From contig NZ_QFKX01000002.1 of assembly GCF_003130585.1 (NCBI RefSeq), positions 372,001 through 436,000 of the forward strand: a DNA stretch of 64,000 nt, read 5' to 3'. Shown here in pieces: positions 8,230 through 15,774 of this stretch; positions within the stretch are counted from its first letter, which is position 1, and every line of letters starts with the position of its first letter. The notes beneath the pieces were generated by a model. The model saw only the letters and a program-made list of their open reading frames with translations, did no database searches and had not been told where the DNA came from. This stretch comes from Brachybacterium endophyticum. Lineage in GTDB: Bacteria; Actinomycetota; Actinomycetes; Actinomycetales; Dermabacteraceae. The position numbers and the translations under genes are program-made.

Positions 8230-9075
8230 ATGGCACGCGCACTGGTCACCGGCTCCACGGCGGGACTCGGCCTCGAGTTCGCCTGGCAGCTCGCCGGGAC
8301 CGGGCACGACCTGGTGCTGGTCTCCCGCGACGAGCGACGTCTGCGGGCGGTGGCCGAGCAGATCCGGCACGTCCACGACGTCGACATCGAGGTCCTCAGG
8401 GCGGACCTCTCGGTGCGCGAGGACCTCGACCACGTCGCCACGAAGCTGACGGACCCGGTGGCACCGATCTCACTGCTGGTCAACAACGCCGGCTACGGGC
8501 TGCGCGGCCGATTCCTCGAAGTCGGCGTCGCGGACCACGAGAAGCAGATGGACACCCTGATCCGAGCCGTGCTCGTGCTCTCCCACGCGGCGGCCCGGGT
8601 GATGGTGCAACGGCGCTGCGGAGCCATCATCAACGTCAGCTCCCTGGCCGGGTACACCGCCGCGGGGCCCTACGCCGCCTCCAAGAGCTGGGTCACCGTG
8701 TTCACCGAGTCCCTGGCCACGGAGCTCCGGGGCACGGGCGTCACGGCGACCGCCCTGCTGCCCGGCTTCGTCGCCACCGAGTTCCATCAGCGCGCCGCCA
8801 TCAACGTCGAGGGCCTGCCGCGGGTGACGTGGCTGAAGGCGCCGTTCGTCGTCGAGCAGGCACTGCGCGACGCCGCCAAGGGGCACGTGCTCTCGATCCC
8901 CTCGGTGAAGTACCGGGCCGCCGGCGAGGTCTCGCGCCTGGCCCCGCGGCGTCTGGTGCGGAAGCTGACCTCGGCCAGCTGGGAGGCCGAGCTCGGGCAG
9001 CGGGCCCTGCGCCGCTCGCGCCGCCGCGCTTCCCGCCGCAAGCTCCACGCGCCGTGGCAGCGCGAGGACCAGTGA
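8230..9075 (+). CDS. Short-chain dehydrogenase/reductase (SDR)
   Basis: A 281-residue Rossmann-fold oxidoreductase. The cofactor loop VTGSTAGLGLEFA lies at about residues 6-18, the NNAG motif at about 80-85, the catalytic Ser in INVSSLAGYTA, and the YAASK motif at about residues 150-154. The C-terminal 40 residues are strongly basic (RRSRRRASRRKLH), so it may associate with membranes or nucleic acid; that is inference. ATG at 8230 lies six bases after TACCAT (8218-8223), a leaderless arrangement. It is not tightly linked to the preceding hydrolase (26-base gap) and the substrate is unknown. Confidence 0.88.
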   Translation: MARALVTGSTAGLGLEFAWQLAGTGHDLVLVSRDERRLRAVAEQIRHVHDVDIEVLRADLSVREDLDHVATKLTDPVAPISLLVNNAGYGLRGRFLEVGVADHEKQMDTLIRAVLVLSHAAARVMVQRRCGAIINVSSLAGYTAAGPYAASKSWVTVFTESLATELRGTGVTATALLPGFVATEFHQRAAINVEGLPRVTWLKAPFVVEQALRDAAKGHVLSIPSVKYRAAGEVSRLAPRRLVRKLTSASWEAELGQRALRRSRRRASRRKLHAPWQREDQ

Positions 9076-9081
9076 GCCGTC

Positions 9082-9087
9082 TACCCT
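9082..9087 (+). promoter_or_regulatory. -10 element of pyrE (leaderless)
   Basis: TACCCT ends six bases before the ATG at 9094. No ribosome site is present. Confidence 0.5.
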
Positions 9088-9093
9088 GGTCGC

Positions 9094-9732
9094 ATGGCTG
9101 AGAACTCGACCTCCGACGCGCGCGCCCGCCTCCTCCAGCTCATCGACGAGATCGCCGTCGTGCGGGGGAAGGTGACGCTCTCCTCCGGCAAGGAGGCCGA
9201 CTACTACGTCGACCTGCGCCGCGTCACCCTGCACCACGAGGCCGCACCGCTGGTCGGCCGCGTCATGCTGGACCTGCTGAGCCAGGAGGGACTGCTCGCC
9301 GGGGCCGACGCCGTCAGCGCCGTGGGCGGTCTGACGCTCGGTGCCGATCCCGTCGCGAGCGCCGTCCTGCACACGGCGGCGCACGACGGCGCGGCCGCGG
9401 GTGCCCACCCGTGGGCCGACTGGGCCGCCGAGGAGGGCGCCGTGCGTCCCCCGCAGCTGGACGCCTTCGTGGTGCGCAAGGCCAACAAGGCCCACGGTCT
9501 GCAGCGACGCATCGAAGGGCCGGACATCGCGGGGCGTGACGTGATCGCCGTCGAGGACACCTCCACGACCGGTGGCAGCGTGCTCACCGCCTGCGAGGCC
9601 ATCGAGGAGGCGGGAGCGCGGATCCGCGCCGTCGCCGTGATCATGGACCGGGGGACCGGCGCCCGCGAGAAGATCGAGGCCGCCGGGTATCGCTACCTGC
9701 ACGCCTACTCGGTCGACGAGCTGTCGGTCTGA
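9094..9732 (+). CDS. pyrE: Orotate phosphoribosyltransferase
   Basis: A 212-residue enzyme that joins orotate to PRPP to make OMP in pyrimidine synthesis. It shows the orotate/PRPP signature KVTLSSGKEADYYVDLRR near the N-terminus, and the PRPP-binding loop VIAVEDTSTTGGSVLTACEAI at about residues 150-170. The middle contains LDAFVVRKANKAHGLQRRIEG, the flexible catalytic loop. There is a short extra segment around residues 90-125 (HTAAHDGAAAGAHPWADW) common in actinobacterial forms. It is likely a single-gene transcript from a leaderless promoter and is not with other pyr genes. Confidence 0.95.
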   Translation: MAENSTSDARARLLQLIDEIAVVRGKVTLSSGKEADYYVDLRRVTLHHEAAPLVGRVMLDLLSQEGLLAGADAVSAVGGLTLGADPVASAVLHTAAHDGAAAGAHPWADWAAEEGAVRPPQLDAFVVRKANKAHGLQRRIEGPDIAGRDVIAVEDTSTTGGSVLTACEAIEEAGARIRAVAVIMDRGTGAREKIEAAGYRYLHAYSVDELSV

Positions 9733-9751
9733 GCGCCGGAGCGGCCCGGGC

Positions 9752-10655
9752 TCACAGGTCCGAGGTCGAGAACGTGTCGCAGGCACCGGGGTCCCCGGAC
9801 TCGTAGCCGGTCGTGAACCACTTCTGACGTGAGGCCGAGGAGCCGTGGGTCCAGCTCTCGGGGTTCACCTGCCCGCCGGAGACATCGCCCTGGATGTGGT
9901 CGTCACCCACCGCGCTCGCCGCGGAGAGACCGTCGGCGATGTCCTTCTCGCCGAGGGGCTGCAGGAACGACTGTCCCTTCGAGTCCTTCGAACCGGCGGC
10001 GTGATGCGCCCACACGCCCGCGTAGCAGTCGGCCTGCAGCTCCAGGCGCACCCCCGTCGCTGTCGGGGCCGGTCTGCGAGCGGTCGATGCGATCCATCGT
10101 GCCCTGCAGGTTCTGGATGTGGTGGCCGTACTCGTGGGCGACCACGTACTCCTTGGCGAAGTTCCCGTCGGAGGCGCCGTAGGTCGAGCTGAGCTCCGAG
10201 TAGAAGCTGGTGTCGACGTAGATCGTGGAATCGGCGGGGCAGTAGAACGGGCCGACGTCGCTCGAGGCCGCGCCGCAGCCCGTGTTCGTCCGCCCCGAGA
10301 ACAGGAGCGCCTGCGGCTCCTGGAACGTCATGTCCAGGTCGGACGCGAGGGCGGTCCACGTGGAGTCGGCCGATTCCACCGTGGCCTGGACCAGGCAGTC
10401 GTCCGAGGAGTTGGCGTCCGCCCCGGTGCGGCACTCGGTCGCCTCCCCCGAGGAGGTGCCCTGCTCGACCCGGGTGCCCTCGTCACCGCCCCGCAGCAGG
10501 TCCAGCGGGTTGCCGCCCAGGAGGGCGTAGACGACCACGACCACCAGCACCAGGCAGCCGCCCCCGCCGCCGCCCAGCACGAGGCCGCGCCCACCGCCGC
10601 CTCCGCCGCGCGAGACGTTGCCGGAGCTGATGTCGGCGTTCGGGTTGAAGGTCAT
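9752..10655 (-). pseudogene. YpfJ-family neutral zinc metallopeptidase, interrupted by a one-base frameshift
   Basis: The N-terminal frame from the ATG at 10655 gives MTFNPNADISSG, a glycine-rich linker, a membrane helix (VLVVVVVYALLGG), and the zinc motif [11 protein letters not shown]. It then drifts into an Arg/Gly-rich false frame after TGPDSDG. The proper continuation [18 protein letters not shown], with the downstream metal-ligand Glu/Asp region, is in another frame and ends at 9752. Removing one G from the GGGGG run (10051-10055 on the plus strand) rejoins the two parts into about 300 residues, the normal family length. The start is supported by TACTGT seven bases upstream (leaderless). 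It would be a membrane-anchored protease with an extracytoplasmic catalytic domain, if intact. Confidence 0.78.
10051..10055 (-). other. Frameshift position in the metallopeptidase gene
   Basis: A C5 run on the plus strand (G5 in the gene); four bases would restore [14 protein letters not shown]. Confidence 0.7.
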
Positions 10656-10806
10656 GAGCCACACAGTAGAAGGTCAGGGAGATGCCAGGGAATGGTTCGG
10701 CGAGGTCTCTACGATGCCGGTACCGGCTCCGGCCGCGACCATCCGGAAGCGACCGGGACCCCTGTGGATGACCGACCCCGCGGATCCTTCGACCGAGAGG
10801 CCAGCC

Positions 10807-10938
10807 ATGACCCCCGCCCCAGCCCCCGCGCCCGGCGCCCGCCGGGCGCGCTCCCCGGAGCCCGGGGGAGCGCCCCCGGAGCCCGCTCCGGGGCGTGACC
10901 CCTCGTCCGGCTCACGGATCGAGGCGGTGTCCCGATGA
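10807..10938 (+). CDS. Possible 43-residue leader ORF upstream of dedA
   Basis: A small Pro/Ala/Arg-rich frame starting at an ATG with GAGAGG six bases upstream and ending in an ATGA overlap with the dedA start. The overlap pattern is the same one used by real operons in this window, which suggests translational coupling. The coding sequence is built over two perfect hairpins (10848-10893), so amino-acid composition may simply follow the stem sequence. No family is recognised. It may be a regulatory leader peptide or a chance frame. Confidence 0.35.
   Translation: MTPAPAPAPGARRARSPEPGGAPPEPAPGRDPSSGSRIEAVSR
10848..10893 (+). promoter_or_regulatory. Tandem hairpins in the dedA leader
   Basis: Stem 1: 10848-10856 pairs with 10865-10873 (9 bp, 8-base loop). 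Stem 2: 10874-10882 pairs with 10885-10893 (up to 9 bp). There is no T run. Candidate attenuator or mRNA-stabilising structure for the downstream dedA-spoU pair. Confidence 0.45.
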
Positions 10939-11612
10939 ACGTCGTCGACTGGGCGGTCTCCACGATGGACTCGCTGGGCGGGCCCGGCGTGGCGCTGCTG
11001 ATCTTCCTCGAGAACGTCTTCCCACCCATCCCCTCCGAGGTGATCCTCCCGCTCGCGGGGGTCGCCGCGGCGTCGGAGGGGCACAGCTTCGTCGAGATGC
11101 TGGCCTTCTCGCTGCTGGGATCCGTGGTGGGTGCCTGGCTGCTGTACGGGGTGGGGCGGGCGCTGGGTCCCGAGCGACTCCGGGCCCTGATCGTGCGGCT
11201 GCCGATGGTCCACGTCCAGGACTTCGATCGGGCGGTGGAGTGGATGGACCGCCACGGCTCGGTGAGCATCTTCCTGGGGCGCATGGTGCCCGGGGTGCGG
11301 TCCCTGATCTCGATCCCGGCCGGCCTGTTCGCGATGCCCTTCTGGCGCTTCACCGTGCTCACCCTCGCCGGCAGCGCGATCTGGAACGCCCTGTTCATCA
11401 CCTTCGGGTTCGCGCTGGGATCGAACTGGCACGTCATCGAGCCCTACACCGAGGTGATCTCGAACATCGTGTACCTCGTGATCATCGTGCTGATCGTGGT
11501 CTGGCTGGTCCGCCTGGTGCGTCGCGAGCGCCGGCGTCGAGCGGCCGGGCTGCCCGACCCGGACGTCGCGGCGGGCGAGCACGATCCCGAGGGACCGGAC
11601 GAGGCGCGGTGA
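10935..11612 (+). CDS. DedA-family membrane protein
   Basis: A 225-residue inner-membrane protein of the SNARE-associated/DedA family; characterised members flip undecaprenyl phosphate or phospholipids and support envelope homeostasis. The signature re-entrant segment FLENVFPPIPSEVILPLAG lies at about residues 24-42, and the second, GRMVPGVRSLISIPAG, at about 115-130. There are additional membrane helices near 55-75, 140-165 and 180-203, and a charged cytoplasmic tail. It overlaps the following RNA methyltransferase gene as GTGA, so the two are probably cotranscribed. Whether this copy acts on C55-P or on phospholipid is not visible. Confidence 0.92.
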   Translation: MNVVDWAVSTMDSLGGPGVALLIFLENVFPPIPSEVILPLAGVAAASEGHSFVEMLAFSLLGSVVGAWLLYGVGRALGPERLRALIVRLPMVHVQDFDRAVEWMDRHGSVSIFLGRMVPGVRSLISIPAGLFAMPFWRFTVLTLAGSAIWNALFITFGFALGSNWHVIEPYTEVISNIVYLVIIVLIVVWLVRLVRRERRRRAAGLPDPDVAAGEHDPEGPDEAR

Positions 11613-12259
11613 CCGAGCAGCAGGACGATCCCGAGCGCAGCGTCGGCGTCGGTCCGCATCCGCGGCCGTGGCCGGACGACCCCCGCCTGGATCCCGCGCT
11701 CCTGGAGAACGGCGACCGGCGCAACGTCGTGGACCGCTACCGCTACTGGCGGCGCGAGGCGATCGTCGCCGATCTCGACGCCCACCGCACCGGTCTCCAC
11801 ATCGCCATCGAGAACCTCGAGCACGACGCGAACATCGGGTCGATCGTGCGCACCGCGAACGCCTTCGCCGTCGGCGCCTTCCACATCGTCGGTCGTCGGC
11901 GCTGGAACCGACGCGGCGCCATGGTCACCGATCGGTACCAGCACGAGATCCACCATCCGGACGTCCCCCACCTCGCGGACTGGGCGCGGGCCGAGGGGCG
12001 CCCCCTGATCGCGATCGACATCGTCCCCGGGGCGCTGCCGCTGGAGAGCGCCCGTCTGCCCGAGCGCGCGGTGCTCGTGTTCGGCCAGGAGGGCCCGGGG
12101 ATCAGCCCCGAGCTGCTCGCCGCGTGCGACGAGGTCCTGGAGATCACCCAGCTCGGCTCGACGCGGTCGCTGAACGTCGCGGCGGCCGCGGCGATCGCCA
12201 TGCACACCTGGATGCGTCAGCACACCGTTCCCGGTGGGGCGCCCGGCGACGCGTCATGA
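11609..12259 (+). CDS. SpoU/TrmH-family RNA 2'-O-methyltransferase
   Basis: A 216-residue SPOUT-fold methyltransferase. The three family motifs are present: motif 1 ENLEHDANIGSIVRTANAFA (about residues 69-88), motif 2 AVLVFGQEGPGI (about 151-162) and motif 3 STRSLNVAAAAAIAMH (about 185-200), which build the knotted SAM site. The N-terminus lacks an L30e-like substrate-binding domain, so it resembles tRNA-modifying TrmH or TrmL more than rRNA RlmB. The GTG start at 11609 is set by the GTGA overlap with dedA. The target nucleotide cannot be assigned. Confidence 0.9.
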   Translation: MTEQQDDPERSVGVGPHPRPWPDDPRLDPALLENGDRRNVVDRYRYWRREAIVADLDAHRTGLHIAIENLEHDANIGSIVRTANAFAVGAFHIVGRRRWNRRGAMVTDRYQHEIHHPDVPHLADWARAEGRPLIAIDIVPGALPLESARLPERAVLVFGQEGPGISPELLAACDEVLEITQLGSTRSLNVAAAAAIAMHTWMRQHTVPGGAPGDAS

Positions 12260-12310
12260 GCAGGGTGTCCACGGGAGCGGGTGCCGGGTCGCCCCGCCGG
12301 GCAGCCGTGA

Positions 12311-12316
12311 GAGAAT
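12311..12316 (+). promoter_or_regulatory. Candidate -10 element for fbaA
   Basis: GAGAAT in a TGAGAGAAT context, about 60 bases before the fbaA ATG. Unlike many neighbours, fbaA would have a leader of about 55 bases with a clear GAGGAG ribosome site. Confidence 0.4.
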
Positions 12317-12377
12317 CGACAGCACGGCGCGCGGTCGCGCGCGCGTACCGATGCTGACACCCGCGTGAGGAGCACAC

Positions 12378-13406
12378 ATGCCCATCGCATCCCCTGACAA
12401 GTACGCCGAGATGATCGATCGTGCCAAGAAGGGCTCGTTCGCCTACCCGGCCGTGAACGTCTCGAGCTCGCAGACGGCGATCGCCGCGCTCCAGGGCTTC
12501 ACCGAGGCGAACTCGGACGGCATCATCCAGGTGTCCTTCGGCGGTGCGGAGTACCTGTCCGGCTCGACGGTCAAGGACCGTGTCGCCGGCTCGATCGCGC
12601 TCGCGCAGTTCGTGCACGCCGTGGCGGACAACTACCCGGTGAACATCGCCCTGCACACCGACCACTGCGCGAAGGAGGTCCTGCCCACCTGGGTCGAGCC
12701 CCTGATCGAGTGGGACCTCGAGAACCGCGTGAAGAAGGGACTGGACCCGCTGTTCCAGTCGCACATGTGGGACGGCTCCGCCGTGCCGGTCGACGAGAAC
12801 CTCGAGATCGCCGAGCGTCTGCTCGCCAAGTCCGCCGAGGCCAAGAAGATCCTCGAGATCGAGATCGGCGTCGTCGGCGGCGAGGAGGACGGCGTCCAGG
12901 CCGACGTCTCCAACGACAAGCTCTTCTCCACCCCCGAGGACGGCCTGAAGACCGCGAAGAAGCTCGGCCTGGGCGAGAACGGCCGCTACCTCACCGCGCT
13001 CACCTTCGGCAACGTCCACGGCGTCTACAAGCCGGGCAACGTGAAGCTGCGCCCGTCGGTCCTCAAGGACATCCAGGACGCGGTCGGCAAGGAGTACGGC
13101 ACCGACCAGCCCTTCGACCTCGTCATGCACGGCGGTTCGGGCTCCACCCTGGAGGAGATCCAGGAGGCCGTGGACAACGGCGTCATCAAGATGAACATCG
13201 ACACCGACACGCAGTACGCCTTCACGCGTCCCGCGGCCGGGCACATGTTCGACAACTACGACGGTGTCCTCAAGGTCGACAACGAGGTGGGCAACAAGAA
13301 GGCCTACGACCCCCGCGCCTGGGGCAAGAAGGCCGAGGCCGGCATGGCCGCTCGCATCGTCGAGGCCAGCGAGAACCTGCGCAGCGCCGGCAGCCACGAG
13401 AGCTGA
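12378..13406 (+). CDS. fbaA: Class II fructose-bisphosphate aldolase
   Basis: A 342-residue zinc-dependent aldolase of glycolysis and gluconeogenesis: it splits fructose-1,6-bisphosphate into DHAP and glyceraldehyde-3-phosphate. Zinc and substrate motifs are LHTDHCAKEVL (about residues 92-102), TFGNVHGVYKPGNVKL (about 210-225), LVMHGGSGSTLEEI (about 250-263) and NIDTDTQYAFTRP (about 272-284). It starts at an ATG with a strong GAGGAG site and ends at a very strong terminator. AAG/ATC/CTC codon use is highly biased, as expected for an abundant protein. The length matches class IIA enzymes. Confidence 0.97.
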   Translation: MPIASPDKYAEMIDRAKKGSFAYPAVNVSSSQTAIAALQGFTEANSDGIIQVSFGGAEYLSGSTVKDRVAGSIALAQFVHAVADNYPVNIALHTDHCAKEVLPTWVEPLIEWDLENRVKKGLDPLFQSHMWDGSAVPVDENLEIAERLLAKSAEAKKILEIEIGVVGGEEDGVQADVSNDKLFSTPEDGLKTAKKLGLGENGRYLTALTFGNVHGVYKPGNVKLRPSVLKDIQDAVGKEYGTDQPFDLVMHGGSGSTLEEIQEAVDNGVIKMNIDTDTQYAFTRPAAGHMFDNYDGVLKVDNEVGNKKAYDPRAWGKKAEAGMAARIVEASENLRSAGSHES

Positions 13407-13424
13407 TCCGCCGCTCGCTCCGTA

Positions 13425-13470
13425 CGAGGGCCCCGCTCCGAGGATCACGATCCTCGGGGCGGGGCCCTCG
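13425..13470 (+). terminator. Strong terminator after fbaA
   Basis: An inverted repeat of 22-base arms (13425-13446 and 13449-13470) with one wobble pair; the centre reads GGATCACGATCC, so the loop is about 4 bases. It lies 18 bases after the fbaA stop and also faces the end of the convergent DUF2516 gene. No strong T tract, as is usual at this GC content. Confidence 0.8.
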
Positions 13471-13519
13471 TCCGTGCAGGGGGAGGGGCAGCGGTGCCGC
13501 TGCCTCGGCGGTCCGTTCC

Positions 13520-13849
13520 TCAGCGACGCCGCTTGCGACGGTTGCGCCGGGAGCGGCCCATCACCTGCCGCAGGGCGGGGTAGACGTCGGCCAGGAAGAC
13601 GCCGGCGATGACGATGCCGATGATCATCAGCAGCATCGAGGAGCCGCCGCCGACGGGATAGGGGAGCGCGAGGAAGCCCAGCAGCACCGAGAGCCCGGTG
13701 AGCAGCCCCCAGAACAGCTTGGTGCGGCGGCCCGCCGCGACGTAGGCATCGGGCCGGAAGCGCAGCGCGTTGATCAGCGCGAAGACCTCGACGGCGAACA
13801 GGACGACGGCGAGCACGGCGAAGATCCACGCCTGGATGAGTCCGACCAT
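13520..13849 (-). CDS. DUF2516-family membrane protein
   Basis: A 109-residue protein with three hydrophobic helices (about residues 4-26, 46-62, 70-92) and a short, very basic C-terminus (GRSRRNRRKRRR). The FALINALRFRPDAYVAAGRRTKLFW segment is typical of DUF2516, a family of unknown function found in actinobacteria. TATCCT lies six bases before the ATG at 13849, so it is leaderless. It faces fbaA across the terminator. Confidence 0.82.
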   Translation of the reverse strand: MVGLIQAWIFAVLAVVLFAVEVFALINALRFRPDAYVAAGRRTKLFWGLLTGLSVLLGFLALPYPVGGGSSMLLMIIGIVIAGVFLADVYPALRQVMGRSRRNRRKRRR

Positions 13850-13855
13850 GCGGCC

Positions 13856-13861
13856 AGGATA
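13856..13861 (-). promoter_or_regulatory. -10 element of the DUF2516 gene (leaderless)
   Basis: TATCCT on the minus strand, six bases before the ATG at 13849. Confidence 0.5.
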
Positions 13862-13955
13862 GCGGGGAGATCCGCACGGATCCCGGACGCGTTCGCCCAG
13901 GGCCGGGCGCGCCCGCCCGGGGTGATCCGGCCCGCCCGGGGCCGAGCGCGCCCGC

Positions 13956-15290
13956 TCAGGGCCGACGGCGTCCCGGGTCGGAGCGGTCGGTGATCAGCAG
14001 CTCGAGCGCCTCCGTGGTCGCCGGAGGCTCCACGGCCGACATCTCCCGGGTCAGCGGCCGCGGGCCGATGGTGTCGCCGTCGGCCGCGATCAGCAGGCTG
14101 GGCAGGAAGCGCTGGGCGTCCTTGTGCTCGAGACCGGTCGCCTCGAGCAGGTCGATCGCGAGGGAGCGCAGCTGGATCACCAGCGCCACGCCCTCGAAGT
14201 GGTCCACACGGCCCAGACGCTCGCCGTTGTCGCTGCGCAGCAGCGTGTCGGGCGTGAGGTAGGAGCAGAACATCCGCAGGGCACGCCGGGCCTCGGTGAA
14301 GTCGGCGCCGGAATCGATCGCGCGACGCAGCGCCCGGGCGGCGTCGTTCGCGGCCAGGAAGGCGTCGGCGAGGCGGCTGTGGTTGCTGCGGCCCTTGACG
14401 ACGTCGAGGAACTCGACCTCGCGCCGCGCGATCACGCGCACGTTGCGCACGGCGCGGTCGGAGCCGACCAGGAGGTGCCGAAGGCGCTCGACGTCGCCGG
14501 CATGGCGCAGATGGGTGGGGGAGTAGGTGGAGATCTCCTCCGCCGCGTTGTTGGCGACCTTCCACTCGTCCACGAGCTCCTGGGACGAGGTGCGGATCTG
14601 GGAGAGGGCGGCGGTGGCGACCCGCACGTCCCCGCTGCGCGCGGCCAGCGACATCTGCGTCAGCGCGTCCTCCAGGGCCCGGTACAGCGAGTGCGCGGCC
14701 TGCTTCTGGGCCCGGCGGGGATCACCGGAGGTGAGCAGGTGGACGACGATGGCGACCACCACGCCGGTCAGGGCGTCGACGATGCGGGTGCCCGGACTCA
14801 TCGAGGGCGTCAACGGCATCACCGTGACCAGCAGCGACTGGATCGACATCTGCATCGTGAACACGATCCCGGAGTCGATCAGACGCGCCAGCAGTCCCGC
14901 CGTCACCACCACGACGGCGATCTGCCAGAAGCCCGAGCCGATGGTCGCGCGGGCGAGCTCTCCCAGCAGCACACCGCACATGACGCCGGCGGCCATCTCG
15001 AGGACCTTGCGGACCTTCTTCTCGGTGCTGGAGACCCCGATGATCACGAAGGCCGCGATCGCCGCGAAGAACGGGAACGGGTGCCCCCAGATGAAATGGG
15101 CGATCAGGTAGGCGACACAGGTCGCGACGCCGGCGCGGGCGATGCTGCCCAGTCCCTTGCGATCGCGGTCGAGCCCCGCGCCGAGGTGCCCGGTGACCGC
15201 CGTGCGCACGCGTTCGACGAGCGGCGGCTTCACCGCCGTCATCACGCCGGTGGTGGTGGACGCGGGCTCGGTGCTGTCGCGAGGGTTCAT
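13956..15290 (-). CDS. FUSC/aromatic-acid-exporter-like membrane protein
   Basis: A 444-residue protein: six or so membrane helices in the first half (about residues 50-190, for example FFAAIAAFVIIGVSS and IAVVVVTAGLLARLI), then a long cytoplasmic helical region. The pattern and the SIQSLLVTVMPLTPSMSPGTRI segment match the FUSC superfamily (ArAE/YccS-like). Members export aromatic acids or related compounds, but the substrate here is unknown. The start overlaps the stop of the 146-residue gene upstream as ATGA, so the two are coexpressed. It carries only one FUSC half, so it probably works as a dimer (inference). Confidence 0.82.
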   Translation of the reverse strand: MNPRDSTEPASTTTGVMTAVKPPLVERVRTAVTGHLGAGLDRDRKGLGSIARAGVATCVAYLIAHFIWGHPFPFFAAIAAFVIIGVSSTEKKVRKVLEMAAGVMCGVLLGELARATIGSGFWQIAVVVVTAGLLARLIDSGIVFTMQMSIQSLLVTVMPLTPSMSPGTRIVDALTGVVVAIVVHLLTSGDPRRAQKQAAHSLYRALEDALTQMSLAARSGDVRVATAALSQIRTSSQELVDEWKVANNAAEEISTYSPTHLRHAGDVERLRHLLVGSDRAVRNVRVIARREVEFLDVVKGRSNHSRLADAFLAANDAARALRRAIDSGADFTEARRALRMFCSYLTPDTLLRSDNGERLGRVDHFEGVALVIQLRSLAIDLLEATGLEHKDAQRFLPSLLIAADGDTIGPRPLTREMSAVEPPATTEALELLITDRSDPGRRRP

Positions 15291-15727
15291 GGGGCCACCG
15301 GATCCTTCAGTCGCATCTCGAGCAGTTCGGTCAGGTCGAACGTCTCCCCGTCGCGCCCGCCGCGTCCCACGACCAGCGGGGCGTCGACCGGGTCGACGTC
15401 GGCCCCGCGCAGTCGGGTGAGGAGGCCGCCGTCCGCGCGCAGCACGTAGTAGCGCCCCTCGACGTCCACGGCGATGGTGCGGTCGTGCTTGAGGTACCAG
15501 CCGTGCAGAGCGGTGCGGATGCTGCCGGAGCCCTTGTAGGGGAGAGCGCGGAGCGGTCGTGGGGCGATGCCGGCGGCCTCGAAGCGGTCCACGTATTCCC
15601 GCAGGATCGCGGTGGCCTTCTCGTGCTCCTCACGACGGGCCTGGGCGAGTGCCTGCTCCTTCGCTGCCAGCACGGCGGCACGCTGCTGCGACCAGGTGCT
15701 CCGGTCGCCCTGCGCGCTCATGCCCAT
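15287..15727 (-). CDS. Uncharacterised 146-residue protein coupled to the FUSC exporter
   Basis: No family recognised with confidence. Residues 10-50 are a charged, Ala/Glu-rich helix (AAVLAAKEQALAQARREEHEKA) likely to form a coiled coil. The remainder has mixed alpha/beta character, with YKGSGSIRTALHGWYLKHDRTIAVDVEGRYY suggesting a small globular domain. No signal peptide or membrane helix. CACAAT lies six bases before the ATG at 15727, favouring this start over the second ATG two codons later. Its stop overlaps the exporter start (ATGA), so a partner or regulatory role for the exporter is a reasonable inference. Confidence 0.7.
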   Translation of the reverse strand: MGMSAQGDRSTWSQQRAAVLAAKEQALAQARREEHEKATAILREYVDRFEAAGIAPRPLRALPYKGSGSIRTALHGWYLKHDRTIAVDVEGRYYVLRADGGLLTRLRGADVDPVDAPLVVGRGGRDGETFDLTELLEMRLKDPVAP

Positions 15728-15774
15728 GGGCCCATTGTGTCAGGTCGACCGCGGTGGCACAGGGGCGAGCCGGC

